From: Xenoacremonium recifei
Taxonomy: Eukaryota; Ascomycota; Sordariomycetes; Hypocreales; Nectriaceae
Reading direction: 5' to 3'
Assembly (NCBI GenBank): GCA_012184525.1
Contig: WOFQ01000012.1
Coordinates: forward strand, 310,001 to 374,000
Length of the DNA stretch: 64,000 nt
Under the pieces are notes generated by a model. It was not told where the DNA came from and did no database searches. It saw only the letters and a list, made by a program, of their open reading frames with translations. Below are positions 33,139 to 43,864 of this stretch, piece by piece (within the stretch, counting starts at the first letter, position 1; each line of letters starts with the position of its first letter). The translations under genes and the position numbers were made by a program.

Positions 33139-35075
33139 ATGGCGGCAGGCGACGACGCTCCTTCTGCGAGCAGCGCGGCCGCAGCCAAGCCCGCCGAGGG
33201 CTCAATTCCCTCCAAGAATGGCTCTGGCCAGGATGGCAACCGCCGGAATCCCCGACACGATCATCGAACCAGAGGCAAGGGCCGGAGCGAGAAGGGACGC
33301 GGAGAGTGGTCGTAGGTCTTGTCCATGCTCTCTGTATTGTCTTTGAACGTTGCCAACGGGACTAACTAGGGCGTAGTCGACAGAAGGGCGACAAGCGCAA
33401 GAAGAACGACGAATACCGCGAGTTCAAGCGCCGGAAACTGAACCAGAACGGCGAGTCGGCCGATGGCGAGAGCAGCAACAACCCATTCTCCAAGGAGGAG
33501 ATTGCGGCCGAGGAGCGACGTCCCAAGCGCAAGGTCGCCGTCATGATCGGGTACGCGGGTACAGGCTACAAGGGCATGCAAGTCAACGGCGACGAGAAGA
33601 CCATCGAGAAGGACCTCTTCAACGCCTTCGTGGCCGCCAGCGCTATCTCTAAAGCGAATGCCGACGACCCCAAGAAGTCCAGCCTTGTGCGCTGTGCGCG
33701 AACGGATAAGGGTGTACATGCGGCTGGCAATGTTATCAGCTTGAAGCTCATCATCGAGGACGAGGACGTGGTGGAAAAGATCAATGCTGCGCTGCCGCCG
33801 CAGATCCGTGTTTGGGGGATTGAGAGGACCAACAACGCCTTCAGCTGCTACCAATTATGCGACTCGCGTTGGTATGAGTACCTCATGCCGAGCTACTGCT
33901 TACTGCCTCCGCACCCGGACACGTTCCTGGGCAAGAAGCTGGTAGAATTCGCAAAGGAGCACGGCGTCGAGGATGATCTCAACGCGAAAATGGCCGATGT
34001 GAAGGACTTCTGGGCTGAGGTCGAAGAAAAGGAGGTCAAGCCCATCCTTGCGAGACTAGATCCCGAGATCAGGGCTGCTGTGATGGAACGACTGCACGTT
34101 GCAGAGCAGTTTGGATCAACAGAGGAGAAAGAAGAGGATCAGACTGAGGAAGCGAAGTCAGAACCTGCCAAGGTTGACGAGACCGCGGCCCCAGAGAACG
34201 ACTCGGCGGCAGAAAAGCCTGCGGAGCCAGAAGCAGCGAAACCTGCAGTCGTGATGGAAAGTCACAAGCCCAAGGACCGGGAACTCGGCCCGGTCGACTT
34301 CGCTCTCCGCGACATCAAAGCCGCTTATGTTTCCGCGAAGCGACGCTACCGCATCACTCCCACGCGCCTCCAGCGTCTCCAAGAAGTCCTCGACGTCTAC
34401 CAAGGCACCCGAAACTTCCACAACTACACCGTCCAAAAGTCTTTCTTCGACGCCTCAGCCAAGCGCCACATCAAGTCCTTCGTTGTTAACCCGCAGCCCA
34501 TCATCATCGGCGACACGGAGTGGCTCTCGCTCAAGGTGCACGGTCAGAGCTTCATGATGCACCAGATCCGAAAGATGGTCGGGTTGGCGAGTCTGATCGT
34601 GCGGTGCGGAACGCCCCTCGAGCGCGTCGAGGAGAGCTACCAGAACCAGAAGATGGCAATCCCTAAGGCCCCCGGTCTGGGATTGTTGTTGGAGCGGCCC
34701 GTGTTTGATAACTACAACCGCAAGGCGCGGGACTCGTTCCAGAAGAACCCGCTGGACTTTAATAAGTTCGAAGAGCAGATCCAGGCGTTCAAGGATAAGG
34801 AGATTTATAGCCGTATCTTCAGCGTGGAGGAGAAGGACCACTCGTAAGTTCTGGAATTGAGATCGAATATGAGTGTGTGCTAATATGGAGTTTGCAGCTT
34901 CCATATGTTTTTCAACCAGATCGATCAGTTCAAGGCGAACCATTTCCTGTGGTTGACGGCAGGAGGCATGGCGGCTGCTGAGATTACGAATAATACCACG
35001 AGCGAGAAGGTGCAGCAGGATGTTGACAAGGAACTGGGCGACGAGGATGAGGACCCTGAAGGTGGTGAGGGTTAA
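33139..35075 (+). CDS. PUS1: tRNA pseudouridine synthase Pus1 (TruA family)
   Basis: Three exons (33139-33311, 33377-34843, 34898-35075) with introns of 65 and 54 nt give 605 aa. Order: a low-complexity, basic N-terminus with RKK/KRRK clusters that could act as a nuclear localisation signal; the TruA core starting at KVAVMIGYAGTGYKGMQ (about 109-125); and the catalytic loop RCARTDKGVHAAGN with the nucleophile Asp168. An acidic Glu/Ala-rich insert (about 310-350) follows, then the second half with YHNY-like FHNYT, SFMMHQIRKM and the C-terminal helix. It converts uridines to pseudouridine at several positions of nuclear tRNAs and U2 snRNA in yeast. An upstream ATG at 33131 is in another frame. 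The acidic insert is longer than in yeast. Confidence 0.92.
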
Positions 35076-35309
35076 AGCCGTGACAAAGTGGCCGAGGTTT
35101 AAAAGGTACAATGACACGAGAAGGTATGGCGTTTATGGGACATTCTTGGTAGACTATCATTATAGAAATACCACTGTAACTTTGGTCATTGACTACGAAA
35201 ATCTCTCCTTTCCTTTTCCCGAAACAACCCAGAAAGCATCGTGATGCCGAATTCTTGTAGCAACACAAAACCTAAACCCCAACACCCAAACGCCATACCC
35301 AGTGCCCTC

Positions 35310-35902
35310 TCACTTCTCCTCATCCTCCTTCCCATTCAGAATCGCATCCCCCTCCATCCCCTCCCTCAACGGCTCCCACCGCCCACCATGCTTCTCCGCC
35401 AACTCCTTCATGCCCAGCTTCTGCATCCCATTCAACAGCTCCGCAACCTCGGCGGCGTGTTGATCAACTAGCGCCTGCTTGGCCGCGCGGTCAGGCTCGT
35501 GGTGACCTAGCGGACCGAAGACCCAGAGCTCTTTGATCTTGCGGGAGAGCGCGAGGAGGTCTTTGATGCAGGTGTACTGCACGGGTGTAGGTTAGTGGGT
35601 GCTCTAGATAAAGTGGTAGAGGAGGAGGAGGAGGAGGAGGAGGAGGAAGGGGGAACGGACTAGGCCTTCGAATTCGGTCTTCATTGACAGGCCGACGACG
35701 GATACGGCTTCGGGGACGGCGTTGTTGCGCTCGGCTTCGGCCTGGATGGTGGCGAGCATCATGAGACCGCGGTAGTGTGTGAGGATGGCGGCGATGAGGC
35801 GGTCATGGGTGTCTGGATAGGTTAGAAGGGATGCATGCGAGTGAGAGCGGAGAGCGAACCCATGAGATTGGAGCTCGTGGTGGCTTGTTGTGAGCGATCC
35901 AT
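35310..35902 (-). CDS. MED22: Mediator complex subunit 22 (MED22 / Srb6)
   Basis: Three exons on the minus strand (35902-35860, 35812-35661, 35576-35310) give 153 aa, matching MED22 size. Exon 1 codes MDRSQQATTSSNLM; exon 2 joins as DTHDRLIAAILTHYRGLM; exon 3 adds CIKDLLALSRKIKELWVFGP, the typical C-terminal helix of the head-module subunit. Mediator transmits activator signals to RNA polymerase II, and MED22 pairs with MED11 in the head. Intron 1 is 47 nt. Intron 2 is 84 nt, with an unusual GTCCGT donor followed by a long CCT-repeat tract and a CACTAAC branch point. The junction is supported by phase and by protein continuity. It converges with Pus1 (235 bp apart). Confidence 0.85.
35619..35648. 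repeat. GGA/TCC trinucleotide tract inside a MED22 intron
   Basis: About ten uninterrupted GAG/GGA units on the plus strand form a pyrimidine tract near the donor of MED22 intron 2 on the minus strand. Its length is likely variable between strains. Confidence 0.85.
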
Positions 35903-36432
35903 CGCGTGAGTTGCTCCCGAGGGAGAGGGGATGTCGTTTGGTGAGGATATGCAAATGCGTGTTGACGGGAATGCGGATGGTAGTGTAAAGGATGTTGGTG
36001 TTGAGATTTAGTTTGAGTTGAGGTTCGGATTGAGTGAGGCTTTGGCTTAGGAATTGGTGGGGGCGGGGCCGGAGGCTTAATGGACCTTTGTGAGTTCTGA
36101 AGGAAGGAATTCTGAGATTCAGCTCAGACCTATTAGCTGACCTTGAGTTAGCTTTTAATAGCTAGTTAGCACAATCTTCACAGAAGAATATTTTAGTCGA
36201 AGCTGGGTATCATTGCTATCGTGTTGTCTTGACGCTAAATTGCTCTTCATCCCAAGCTTGTTCGTATGTACCTTCAACCCAGTAAAATGCCCAGATGCCA
36301 ACGCCTGTTCCTGATCTATCCTCCATGTTTCCCCGTCATCGTACTTTCCCTTCCCGGAAATGGTATTATAATCTCCCTCTTGACAATTTTGCGCCTGAAT
36401 GACCTGGCCATTCAGTCATTTCTTTTACCCTT
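35903..36432. other. Intergenic spacer
   Basis: The stretch runs from the MED22 promoter to the 3' end of the DUF3431 gene. It is AT-rich from 36100 to 36260. No gene seen. Confidence 0.5.
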
Positions 36433-37550
36433 TCACGGCAATCCAGACCACCCACGATCCTCGCCGCTCCAGCCACGATGAGGCCAGCCCTCGGGCAATG
36501 TAGCGTACGGCGGAAGTAGATATTGATCGCCGCACTTATCGGACTCGCACTTTAGGTCGCAGAGACCGTAGTTCTGGCAGTAACATTCGCCGGCCTGGGG
36601 GCAGTGGACGGACTTCTTCCCAAAGATGACTATACCATGTCAGCACGACTTGTGTCTCAATACGCAGCATCTCCCGACTTACTATGCCATGAATACTCTA
36701 GCACACGCCCACTGAGATCATCGCCCAGCGGCGACTCAACCAACCACCGCCGGAACTTCACATACTCCTCCTTCTTCCGCTGCCGTATAACCTCGCGCCG
36801 AACCGCAAACTGCGAACAGCATGTAACGCCCACACGCTGCGGCACAGGCTCCCCCGGGAACAGCTCCTCAAAGGCCTTCTTATACACATGTCGCGCATGT
36901 ACGGGCTCGTTGGGCTGCGGCGGTACGGCGTCGATTTCCGGCTGGATCTCCGACGGACAGCCCAACACCCAGACGCACCGTAGGTTAACGTAGCCTTCGG
37001 CCTTGAGGTTGGCTAGGCGGAAGCGTTGGAGGAGAGGGAGGGCGTCGTAGTCGCGGTTGTCGTTGTGCCATTGGAAGCGTTCGGCGTGGTGGAAGATGAC
37101 GTTGGCGGGGAGGGTGTCGTAGCGGTCGATGATATAGCTGAGAAGGTCAGTCTCTGGTGATGCTGGAGGGTATGAATGTAGGGCTCACGTCAGGAAGACC
37201 ATGGCTTCACGGCCCTTGTTCACCGGCACGGTCAAAGTAGCAGTGGGATCGTCGACAACGTAGATGTTCTTCCTCCAGTCGAGCAAGTAGTCATTCAGCC
37301 AAGTGATATTCTCCTTCTTCATACTAGCCACCACCATCTCGATACCGTCATCATCGCTGGGTATTTTCGGGTCCGTTGGCTTCTTTGCATTGGCAGGTGT
37401 CTTGACGTCTACACCGTCACCGCCGGAGTCGTTCTCGAGCTCGATACTCGGGTGGGAAGTCGGGAGGAGAAAGCTGCCGCGCAGGAGGAAGAAGAACAGC
37501 ACAACCAGCACGCACGAAGCGACAAGCTGACGGGAGCGACGGGCGGCCAT
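36433..37550 (-). CDS. DUF3431 protein, probable type II Golgi/ER membrane protein
   Basis: Three exons on the minus strand (37550-37189, 37137-36683, 36629-36433) with introns of 51 and 53 nt give 337 aa. A short basic N-terminus is followed by one TM anchor (LVASCVLVVLFFFLLRGSFLL, about 9-29), a variable Asp/Pro-rich linker and the DUF3431 domain (from EMVVASMKKENITWL to FRRWLVESPLG). DUF3431 is a fungal family that resembles glycosyltransferases in layout (VVDDP, YIIDRYDTLP, HNDNRDYD), but the activity is unproven. The C-terminal exon adds a cysteine cluster (CPQAGECYCQNYGLC) that may form disulfides in the lumen. Phases agree at both junctions. Confidence 0.85.
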
Positions 37551-38155
37551 GGCGAGCGAGGAGAAGAAGCCGCAACCTCACGAGGCTCGAGGCGCAGGAC
37601 TCATCGGCGGGCTCTTCAGTTATAGGATGAAGAAGCCTTGCGCAATGGTGTCTCGGATAGCACAAGGTGCTGAGCTGAGGTGGTGTCTTGGATGATAATG
37701 GGATGGATCTCGGGCGGCCGACCTCCGCGCGGCATCGGAGCTTTGAGCTGGAGCTCTCCACTGTCCGAGTCCCCTAAAAATGGAAGCTGTAGTGGGTTGC
37801 TTTAGCGGTCAACAAGCGCTACGCCGCCTGTCACGTTGTGGCTGAGCACACGTGGCTGGATCATGAACGAGGCTTGAATGGGACTGGGACAAAGAGACGC
37901 GGCAACAGCCCTATGCTAGTTCCAGCCCGGCGGGATGTACCAAATCTGAGACGACAGCGTTACGAGAAAGTTACATGCTAGGAGAAATATTGGGATCTTG
38001 GCCCAGAGCCAGAGAATGCCACACTTTCTAAGTTCAAATTTGGTTTCATCCAGAAAATGGGCTTCAAGGAAACGAAGAAGTACCCATGCTTGTTCTATTC
38101 CAGAGTTCTTGCATCAAGCGTTGCTCCTGTGTACTGGGTAAATCAACCTATTCCC
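37551..38155. other. Intergenic spacer
   Basis: The stretch lies between the DUF3431 promoter and the 3' end of the sugar transporter gene, both minus. No gene seen. Confidence 0.5.
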
Positions 38156-40159
38156 TCAGTCTTCATCGGCGTCCTTGCCCACGGCGTTATGTATCTCGTG
38201 TCCCTCAGCCTGGGCAATCTGCTGCCCAATACCCGAAGTATGGTAGTTCTTGAACTGCCATCCCCAAAGCTTCGCTTCAAACAGCTCATCAACCTCTTCG
38301 AGAGACCGGCCAGTGAGCTCGGGTACAAACAGAATTCCAACGATGACGGCGAGGAACGCATTGCCGCCCATGATCCAACCCACGCCAGCCTTCAGGTAGA
38401 CGGGGTCGCCGAGAAGATACGGCAGCGTGAAGGTGATGACGAATGCTGAAAGGACGTCGATGGCTGTTGCGAAACTCATTGCTACCACATCGTCAGGAAT
38501 CCGAAAGATGACTGGGTCAGAAGTTACTTACTCTTCTTACGTAGCTTGACGCCTCCAATCTCCGCAGTGACGAGGTATGCAAGTGTCGACGCAGAGAACT
38601 TGTTCGACATGTTCAGCAGAATGAGCGACGCAATAACTGTATTCGTCTCATCCGCCGTCGGGTTCTTCTTCTGCCCAAAGCCCGCGACGAGGAAGTTGAA
38701 CAGCGTCGCAAACAGCATGCCCACGATAAGTACCGGTCTGCGACCAAACTTGTCCACAACGAAGAGCACCATGGTCGCAGCCACAAAGCCCACCACCTGT
38801 GCAAGGAACGAATACGTGAAAGACTTGGTACCGAGACCCATGCTCTGAAAGAAAGTAGGCGAGTATGAGTTCACAAACTGCGAGCCGCAGGTCTGTTGGA
38901 AGAAGAAGAGCAGCGAGGCGATGACGGTGCGGGAAAGATGCGAGCCCCGGAAGAGATCAAACCAAGAGCCCGAGTCAACCTGGTGGGCATCGTCGGACTC
39001 GTAAGCGAGGGCAATGGCGTTGATTTCGGCCTCGGTTGAACCGTCTTGAAGATGCTTGGGACGGATCCGATTTAGGTTGCGGAGAGCCTGGTCCTTACGC
39101 CCATGGGTGATGAGCCAACGGGGTGATTCTACATATTATCGTGGTCAGCTTTCCGCTCAGTCATTTTCAAGGTGTCGTTATAGATTAATAAGGTCTTACC
39201 TATCGTGAAAGGGATGGTGATCGCGATGACGACGGCTGGAATATATTGCACACCCACGCAAATCCTCCACCCATCAGTGGTGTTGTTAGCCAAGGCCCTG
39301 CCCATTCCAGCTCCCCACATGTTTCCGAGTGTGGTCAGTGAGATGATCGAGCCGGCGAAGAAACCTCGAAGAGCGGGTGGCGCAATCTCAGCCTGGTACG
39401 CTGGCACAGCATTTTCTATGATGCCAGTTGTCAGATAGGCCAGGATGCGGCCGAAGGAGAACTGAATCCACTCCTTGGATGTCATCTCAACTAAGCGGTA
39501 TTAGATCTGTATTGGTTGGGAGAAGGTAGTTCAGCATACTGGTGATGGCAATGGCTTGGAGGACACAGCAGATGTACATGATGTTCTTGTACCCAACACG
39601 TTGGACAAGTGGCTCAAAGGCAAAGGCGCCAATCAACTTCCCCGGCCACACAACTACAGTACTGTTAGGCATGACGAGATTGGGAGCCCTCACACAGCAT
39701 CTTACTTGAGTTCATGATGGCCTTGCGCGTAGTAGAGAGGGCATAAGAGCCATCGGGCTGCTTGGTGCCAAAGTCATTGAGAAAGGACGGCAACGACTGG
39801 ATACTCCCAAAAGATCCCGTATCAATGCCAAATAGGATGTTACCCCAGGCAAAGAAGAAGGCACAGTACCATAGATACGGCGTGCTGTCGCGCCAGCGCG
39901 TCTTGTTGAAGGTGTTGGAGATCATCGGGCCTCGGGGCCGAGAGGCGAGGGCCGTGTAGCTGCTCCGGGGGAAGAGGTAGGCCTTGAAGCTTAAGAGGAC
40001 GTCCGTGACGGAGTACCAGGTCTCGGCGACGCTCGTGAGGACGGCGTTAGAATGGGAATAGGACGATGCTTGGCTTGTTATATGCGGCTGCTGAGCCTGC
40101 GAGCCGGGCGGGAAGAGGGGTAGCGGTCCAGCCGCGGAGTCGCTCCTCACTCGTGCCAT
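38156..40159 (-). CDS. MFS sugar transporter (hexose/alpha-glucoside permease type)
   Basis: Five exons on the minus strand (40159-39706, 39653-39540, 39490-39200, 39128-38532, 38481-38156) with introns of 49-71 nt give 593 aa. The 12-TM sugar-porter pattern is clear: FGIDTGSFGSIQSLPSF in TM1, PAYQAEIAPPALRG after TM4, GWRICVGVQYIPA, ESPRWLITHGRKDQA rebuilt across intron 3, FFQQTCGSQFVNSYSP in TM7, DKFGRRPVLIVG in the mirror loop and PELTGRSLEEVDELFEAK at the end. At the first intron two acceptors are possible; only the downstream one (before 39653) keeps the frame. The long N-terminus (about 95 residues) before TM1 resembles the alpha-glucoside transporter group. The substrate is not certain. 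Confidence 0.9.
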
Positions 40160-41133
40160 GGCCCTAGAATCCTGGTGAAAGAGGGTGTCGTCGCGAGTCG
40201 TTTAGTCTGGCTATGGCGAGCTGCATAGGGCCTGGCCTTGACTTTTCCCGGTTCGGCGTCCTCACGAGCGGAAGGGGGGCTCACGGGGATATTACCCCAG
40301 GTCCAGGGATGGGGGATGACGAATGCTACCGTAGGCCGCGTTGGGCAAGGAGCTGCGGTCGCAGGCCACACCGACAAAGAACAGGGAGTGATCGTCAGCG
40401 AATGAAGCAGGGCATGCCCATCACCTCAGGGAGAGGTCCAGTGACGCCATTGTCGCGAACGGGCTGTCGGTCAGCAGAGTTGCTGTGTGGTGGAGTTGAG
40501 ATGTAGAAGAGGAAGTTGATGAACTCCCCGAGATCCAGGCCTTATCAGCTGACGAAGCCTCTGTGACACAACATAATCAATGCTCCAGCCGCATGAAACG
40601 ATCATGATAATCTGACTAAGCTTCGAAGTCGGGTTGATGCAGAGTATCGGAGTTTATGAGGCAATTGTTCTTCGTTTTCAGCTTTGAATGCCAAGCAAAC
40701 CGTCGAGTTTGTAGTTGCGGTGGCTTCTCAACAAGTGAGCCAGAAAGACTCAGGATTCATTGTAAGCATCACCCACCCATGGCTCATCGCTACTCCTCCA
40801 GAACACACCTTTGGCAGAAAAAAAAAAATTATTTCCCATAATTACTTTCCATTCTGGAATATCTAAGCGATGCGTCTCAAAGGCCAAATGCCCTAGAGTC
40901 TGTCGGGGAATACCCGAGCTTGGTTGATTCCCCTCGGGATGCATGCATGCTTCCTCTCCACCTGAACCAACACCATGGATGCACCATGGATGTAGATCAC
41001 ACCACGGTGCCTGATACTAGTTGACGCAAATTGACCGGCTATCACGCAATGAGGGGCTTTATTGGAACCGAGATAACGCGTTTCCCTCAAATGCATCTGT
41101 CAAAAGTTTTGTTGGCGGCGTTCAACCATCTTG
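40160..41133. other. Sugar-transporter promoter region (1 kb)
   Basis: No gene seen. Several G/C-rich hexamers fitting the loose CreA consensus SYGGRG occur between 40240 and 40310, which would fit carbon-catabolite repression, but such motifs are frequent by chance. An 11-base A run lies at 40818-40828. Confidence 0.45.
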
Positions 41134-41645
41134 CTAAAGCTGTCGGCGAGTCGCCGGTAACCCTGCCCGACAGTCCGGGGAAACCCACCCGGGCTGTCGC
41201 CACTGTAAAGCGGATATCGGGTGGTTTTGCACGCCCAGATTTTGAAGCGCCTTGATGGCCTCGCCAATCTTTTCTGCGAAGTCGTCTTTGGTGAAAGCCG
41301 GGATTTTGGGCGAATACAACGGATCACCGCCAACATCTGACAAGACGAGTGCTCGTTTGCCCTCGTACTGAGCTTCACCGTAGAGCACCGGTACCGTGGT
41401 TCCTTGGATGGGTTTCAAGCGTTGAAAAATGGCAAGCTCATTGTCAAAGCTCTCAGGACTGGAATCTTCAAACGAGCACCGAGGACATGTAGAATGCCAA
41501 CCAGAAGTACCAACTCCGTAATCTGGGATTTCATAGACAATCGTATTTGTATGCTCATGTAATAGCTTGACAGGATCTTTTCTTCCAGATATTGAATCCG
41601 AATACTCCCACAGGTGATTTTCTTTATACGAAGGGATCTTGGTGC
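41134..41645 (-). pseudogene. Kinase-like domain remnant without start codon
   Basis: An open frame of about 170 codons on the minus strand without a usable ATG begins eleven bases past the HET gene stop, in the same frame. The readable stretch has the look of the N-terminal lobe of fungal protein-kinase-like proteins: LAIFQRLKPIQGTTVPVLYG, GKRALVLSDVGGDPL, then an alpha-C/D-like helix EKIGEAIKALQNLGV. Where a catalytic HxD motif should follow, the sequence turns into unrelated residues and stops. I read it as a truncated relic lacking the catalytic loop. It could also be internal exons of a gene I failed to assemble. Confidence 0.5.
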
Positions 41646-41655
41646 TTCATACTTC

Positions 41656-43864
41656 CTAGATAATACGGAATTTTTTGATAGGTTTAGCGCCATTTTCATA
41701 CCACTCAAAGTTTTCACCTTTCATGAGTCCTTGAACATCTAGATGTTTACGTCAGTTGACCAGTTGTCCGGTTGAGATTAGATCACTCACAGCATTCTTC
41801 GACGAGATAGAAGGAATCGCCCGTGGGCCGTAGAAGGAAAGGCACTTTGCTTCCGTACGGAATGATGACCAAGTCACCTTCTTTGACATGTGCCGGCCCA
41901 GCCGCATAATATCCTGATCTGGTAATGAAGAATTGGCGATGAGACTCGGACCATTCAGAATATACCGCCCCGACCACCGGCCGCATGAGGCTCGACTTCT
42001 TCTCTTCTCCCTCCTCATCATCTGAATTTCCAGCATCGTCTTCCAGAAAATCGTCTAGATCCCCGGGTGAAAGCACACCACGTTCGAGATTGAGAAGCCG
42101 CCCGAACATGTGTAGACGGTCATACACTCGTCCATAAGGATTCCCACTAAAATTCGCATAAGTCGAGGCCGCCTTCCACCAGTCATAGAAACCGGTACCT
42201 CGTCCTAGTTTCGGAGGCACATGAGCAACAGTGTCAAAAAGAAGTCCTTGTACAACCATCACTTTGTTGTCGTCCTCGAATTGAACTCTCGCTTTCGTGT
42301 TTTGAGATGCTTGAAAAGAGCTTTGACTTTCCTCATAAAGCCCAATGTTCTGCGTAGGCAAGGTTACCTGTAATGTCCAGTTCGGCGCCCAGGTCGGCAG
42401 AGCTGCGTTCAAGAGTTGACCGGGAATTAAGACTCGATGGCACTGCAAGAACAACCGAAGCAGCTCTTGAAACTTCGTGACCTTGAACTGGATACTTTCA
42501 TCCGGGTCGTTGGCGAATTCCTTGACGCGTTCAAGTAAAGACGATAAAACGTTGAGCGAGGTCTTATCCGTTCCGTCGGCACTTGTGACGGCCTCAGGTC
42601 TGACTTCAACTCCTAACTCTCCAGCTATTCGCTTCAGGTAATCAAACATCCGTGCCAGGAAATCGGCAGATCTTTCGTTCCAATTTGAGGATCCCACATG
42701 AGGCTGCATGGTTTGAAAATCTGGGTTCCCATCAACTTCTTGCGAAAGCTTCTCGTTTAGGGATATTTCACTTTTCATCGCTGCCGAGAAAGTGGGCAAA
42801 TCTCTCTGCTCTTCAGCGAAATGCTTGCATCCATATAGAATATCCAAACAGCCTCGTGCTTCGATGTCGAGCGCGACGACATCGCGAAATAGACGCTCGA
42901 CAGAATTTGATTGTTTGTAGTTTGGCTTGATGTGCTCAGCATTTGCCAACGAGAGTATGCCATAGATGTAATCTCGCGGGTCTTTAGCAGCTCGCATGCG
43001 ACTCAAAGTCAGGCAGTCCGTCAGGTTCGAGACTCTAGCTGGAAGGGAGGAGCTAGGAGCTATTAGAGGACGGGGGTTCATCTGGAAAAGAGGAATGAGG
43101 TTTTGAAGCGAGATCCGCAGAGTCCCAATCGTCCGAGAAAACTCGTCTCTCCGAATCCCACCTTCGTTATGCCACATCGGAAACAGTTCGGTCACCAGAA
43201 ACCGCAGAACTCGCTCAAAAACTGCGCGGTTGCCAACCCGAAAGACAACTTGTTGGGCGAGGAGGACTTCTTGGACAATCCAGACTCGAGTCCAGTAGGG
43301 CCTGGAGAATAGAGAAATCAAGGCATCCCACCCGGGTAAGTACCGCTCATATTTGAGCATCTCAAGCATGCCGAGCAGTTGCACTGGGGAGGAGCTATAG
43401 AGAGTGAGAATGTTGTGCAGTTCATCCAGTAAATCCATCGCTTGGTCGCTATCATCTCCCTCGTCACCCAGCCAAGCAATAACTGCGATTGCTCGTCGAT
43501 AGATGAGCCCCATGAGAGATACCTGGCTTTCTTTCTCTACATCGTCTGTTTGATTGATGCAAATCGCATCAACCCAAAGACGGGCTGGTGCCCGAGGGGT
43601 TTGCAGCTCCGTAAGGACGTTGAAAAGGTTGGGTCTGATTGCCAATCGTGTTCCATCAACGTCGATGAAGCGGTGGTCTTCGGTTTCATCGCCCCAGCAA
43701 TAAGACAAAGCATAGTATTCAGCTGTGTTTATGTCCTCAATCTCGAGACGACATCGAATTTCGTTAGGATCGTCGCCTTGCGGTAGTAAAGTTAAAACCC
43801 TAAGCTCGGAATTTTGGGCGTTTAACGGCTTATAAAAGCCTTCTGGGGGTTGAGACGATGCCAT
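41656..43864 (-). CDS. Heterokaryon-incompatibility (HET) domain protein
   Basis: Two exons on the minus strand (43864-41791, 41738-41656) with a 52-nt intron give 718 aa. The HET domain is at the N-terminus: YYALSYCWGDE (50-60), LWVDAICINQTDDVEKESQV (96-115) and YRRAIAVIAWLGDEGDDSD (122-140). A long helical C-terminal half of unknown role follows. The second exon completes the usual HET tail (EECYVQGLMKGENFEWYENG). HET proteins trigger cell death after fusion of unlike hyphae, or as executioners of NLR receptors. No ankyrin, WD, NACHT or prion-like segment is visible here, so the partner is unknown. A kinase-like remnant follows directly downstream. Confidence 0.9.

Noticed and set aside
33366..33854. 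Antisense frame of 162 codons over Pus1
   Set aside because: Pus1 has clear catalytic motifs on the other strand; this is its mirror.
40240..40310. CreA binding sites upstream of the sugar transporter
   Set aside because: The hexamer consensus is too loose to be significant in GC-rich DNA; mentioned only as a possibility in the spacer entry.
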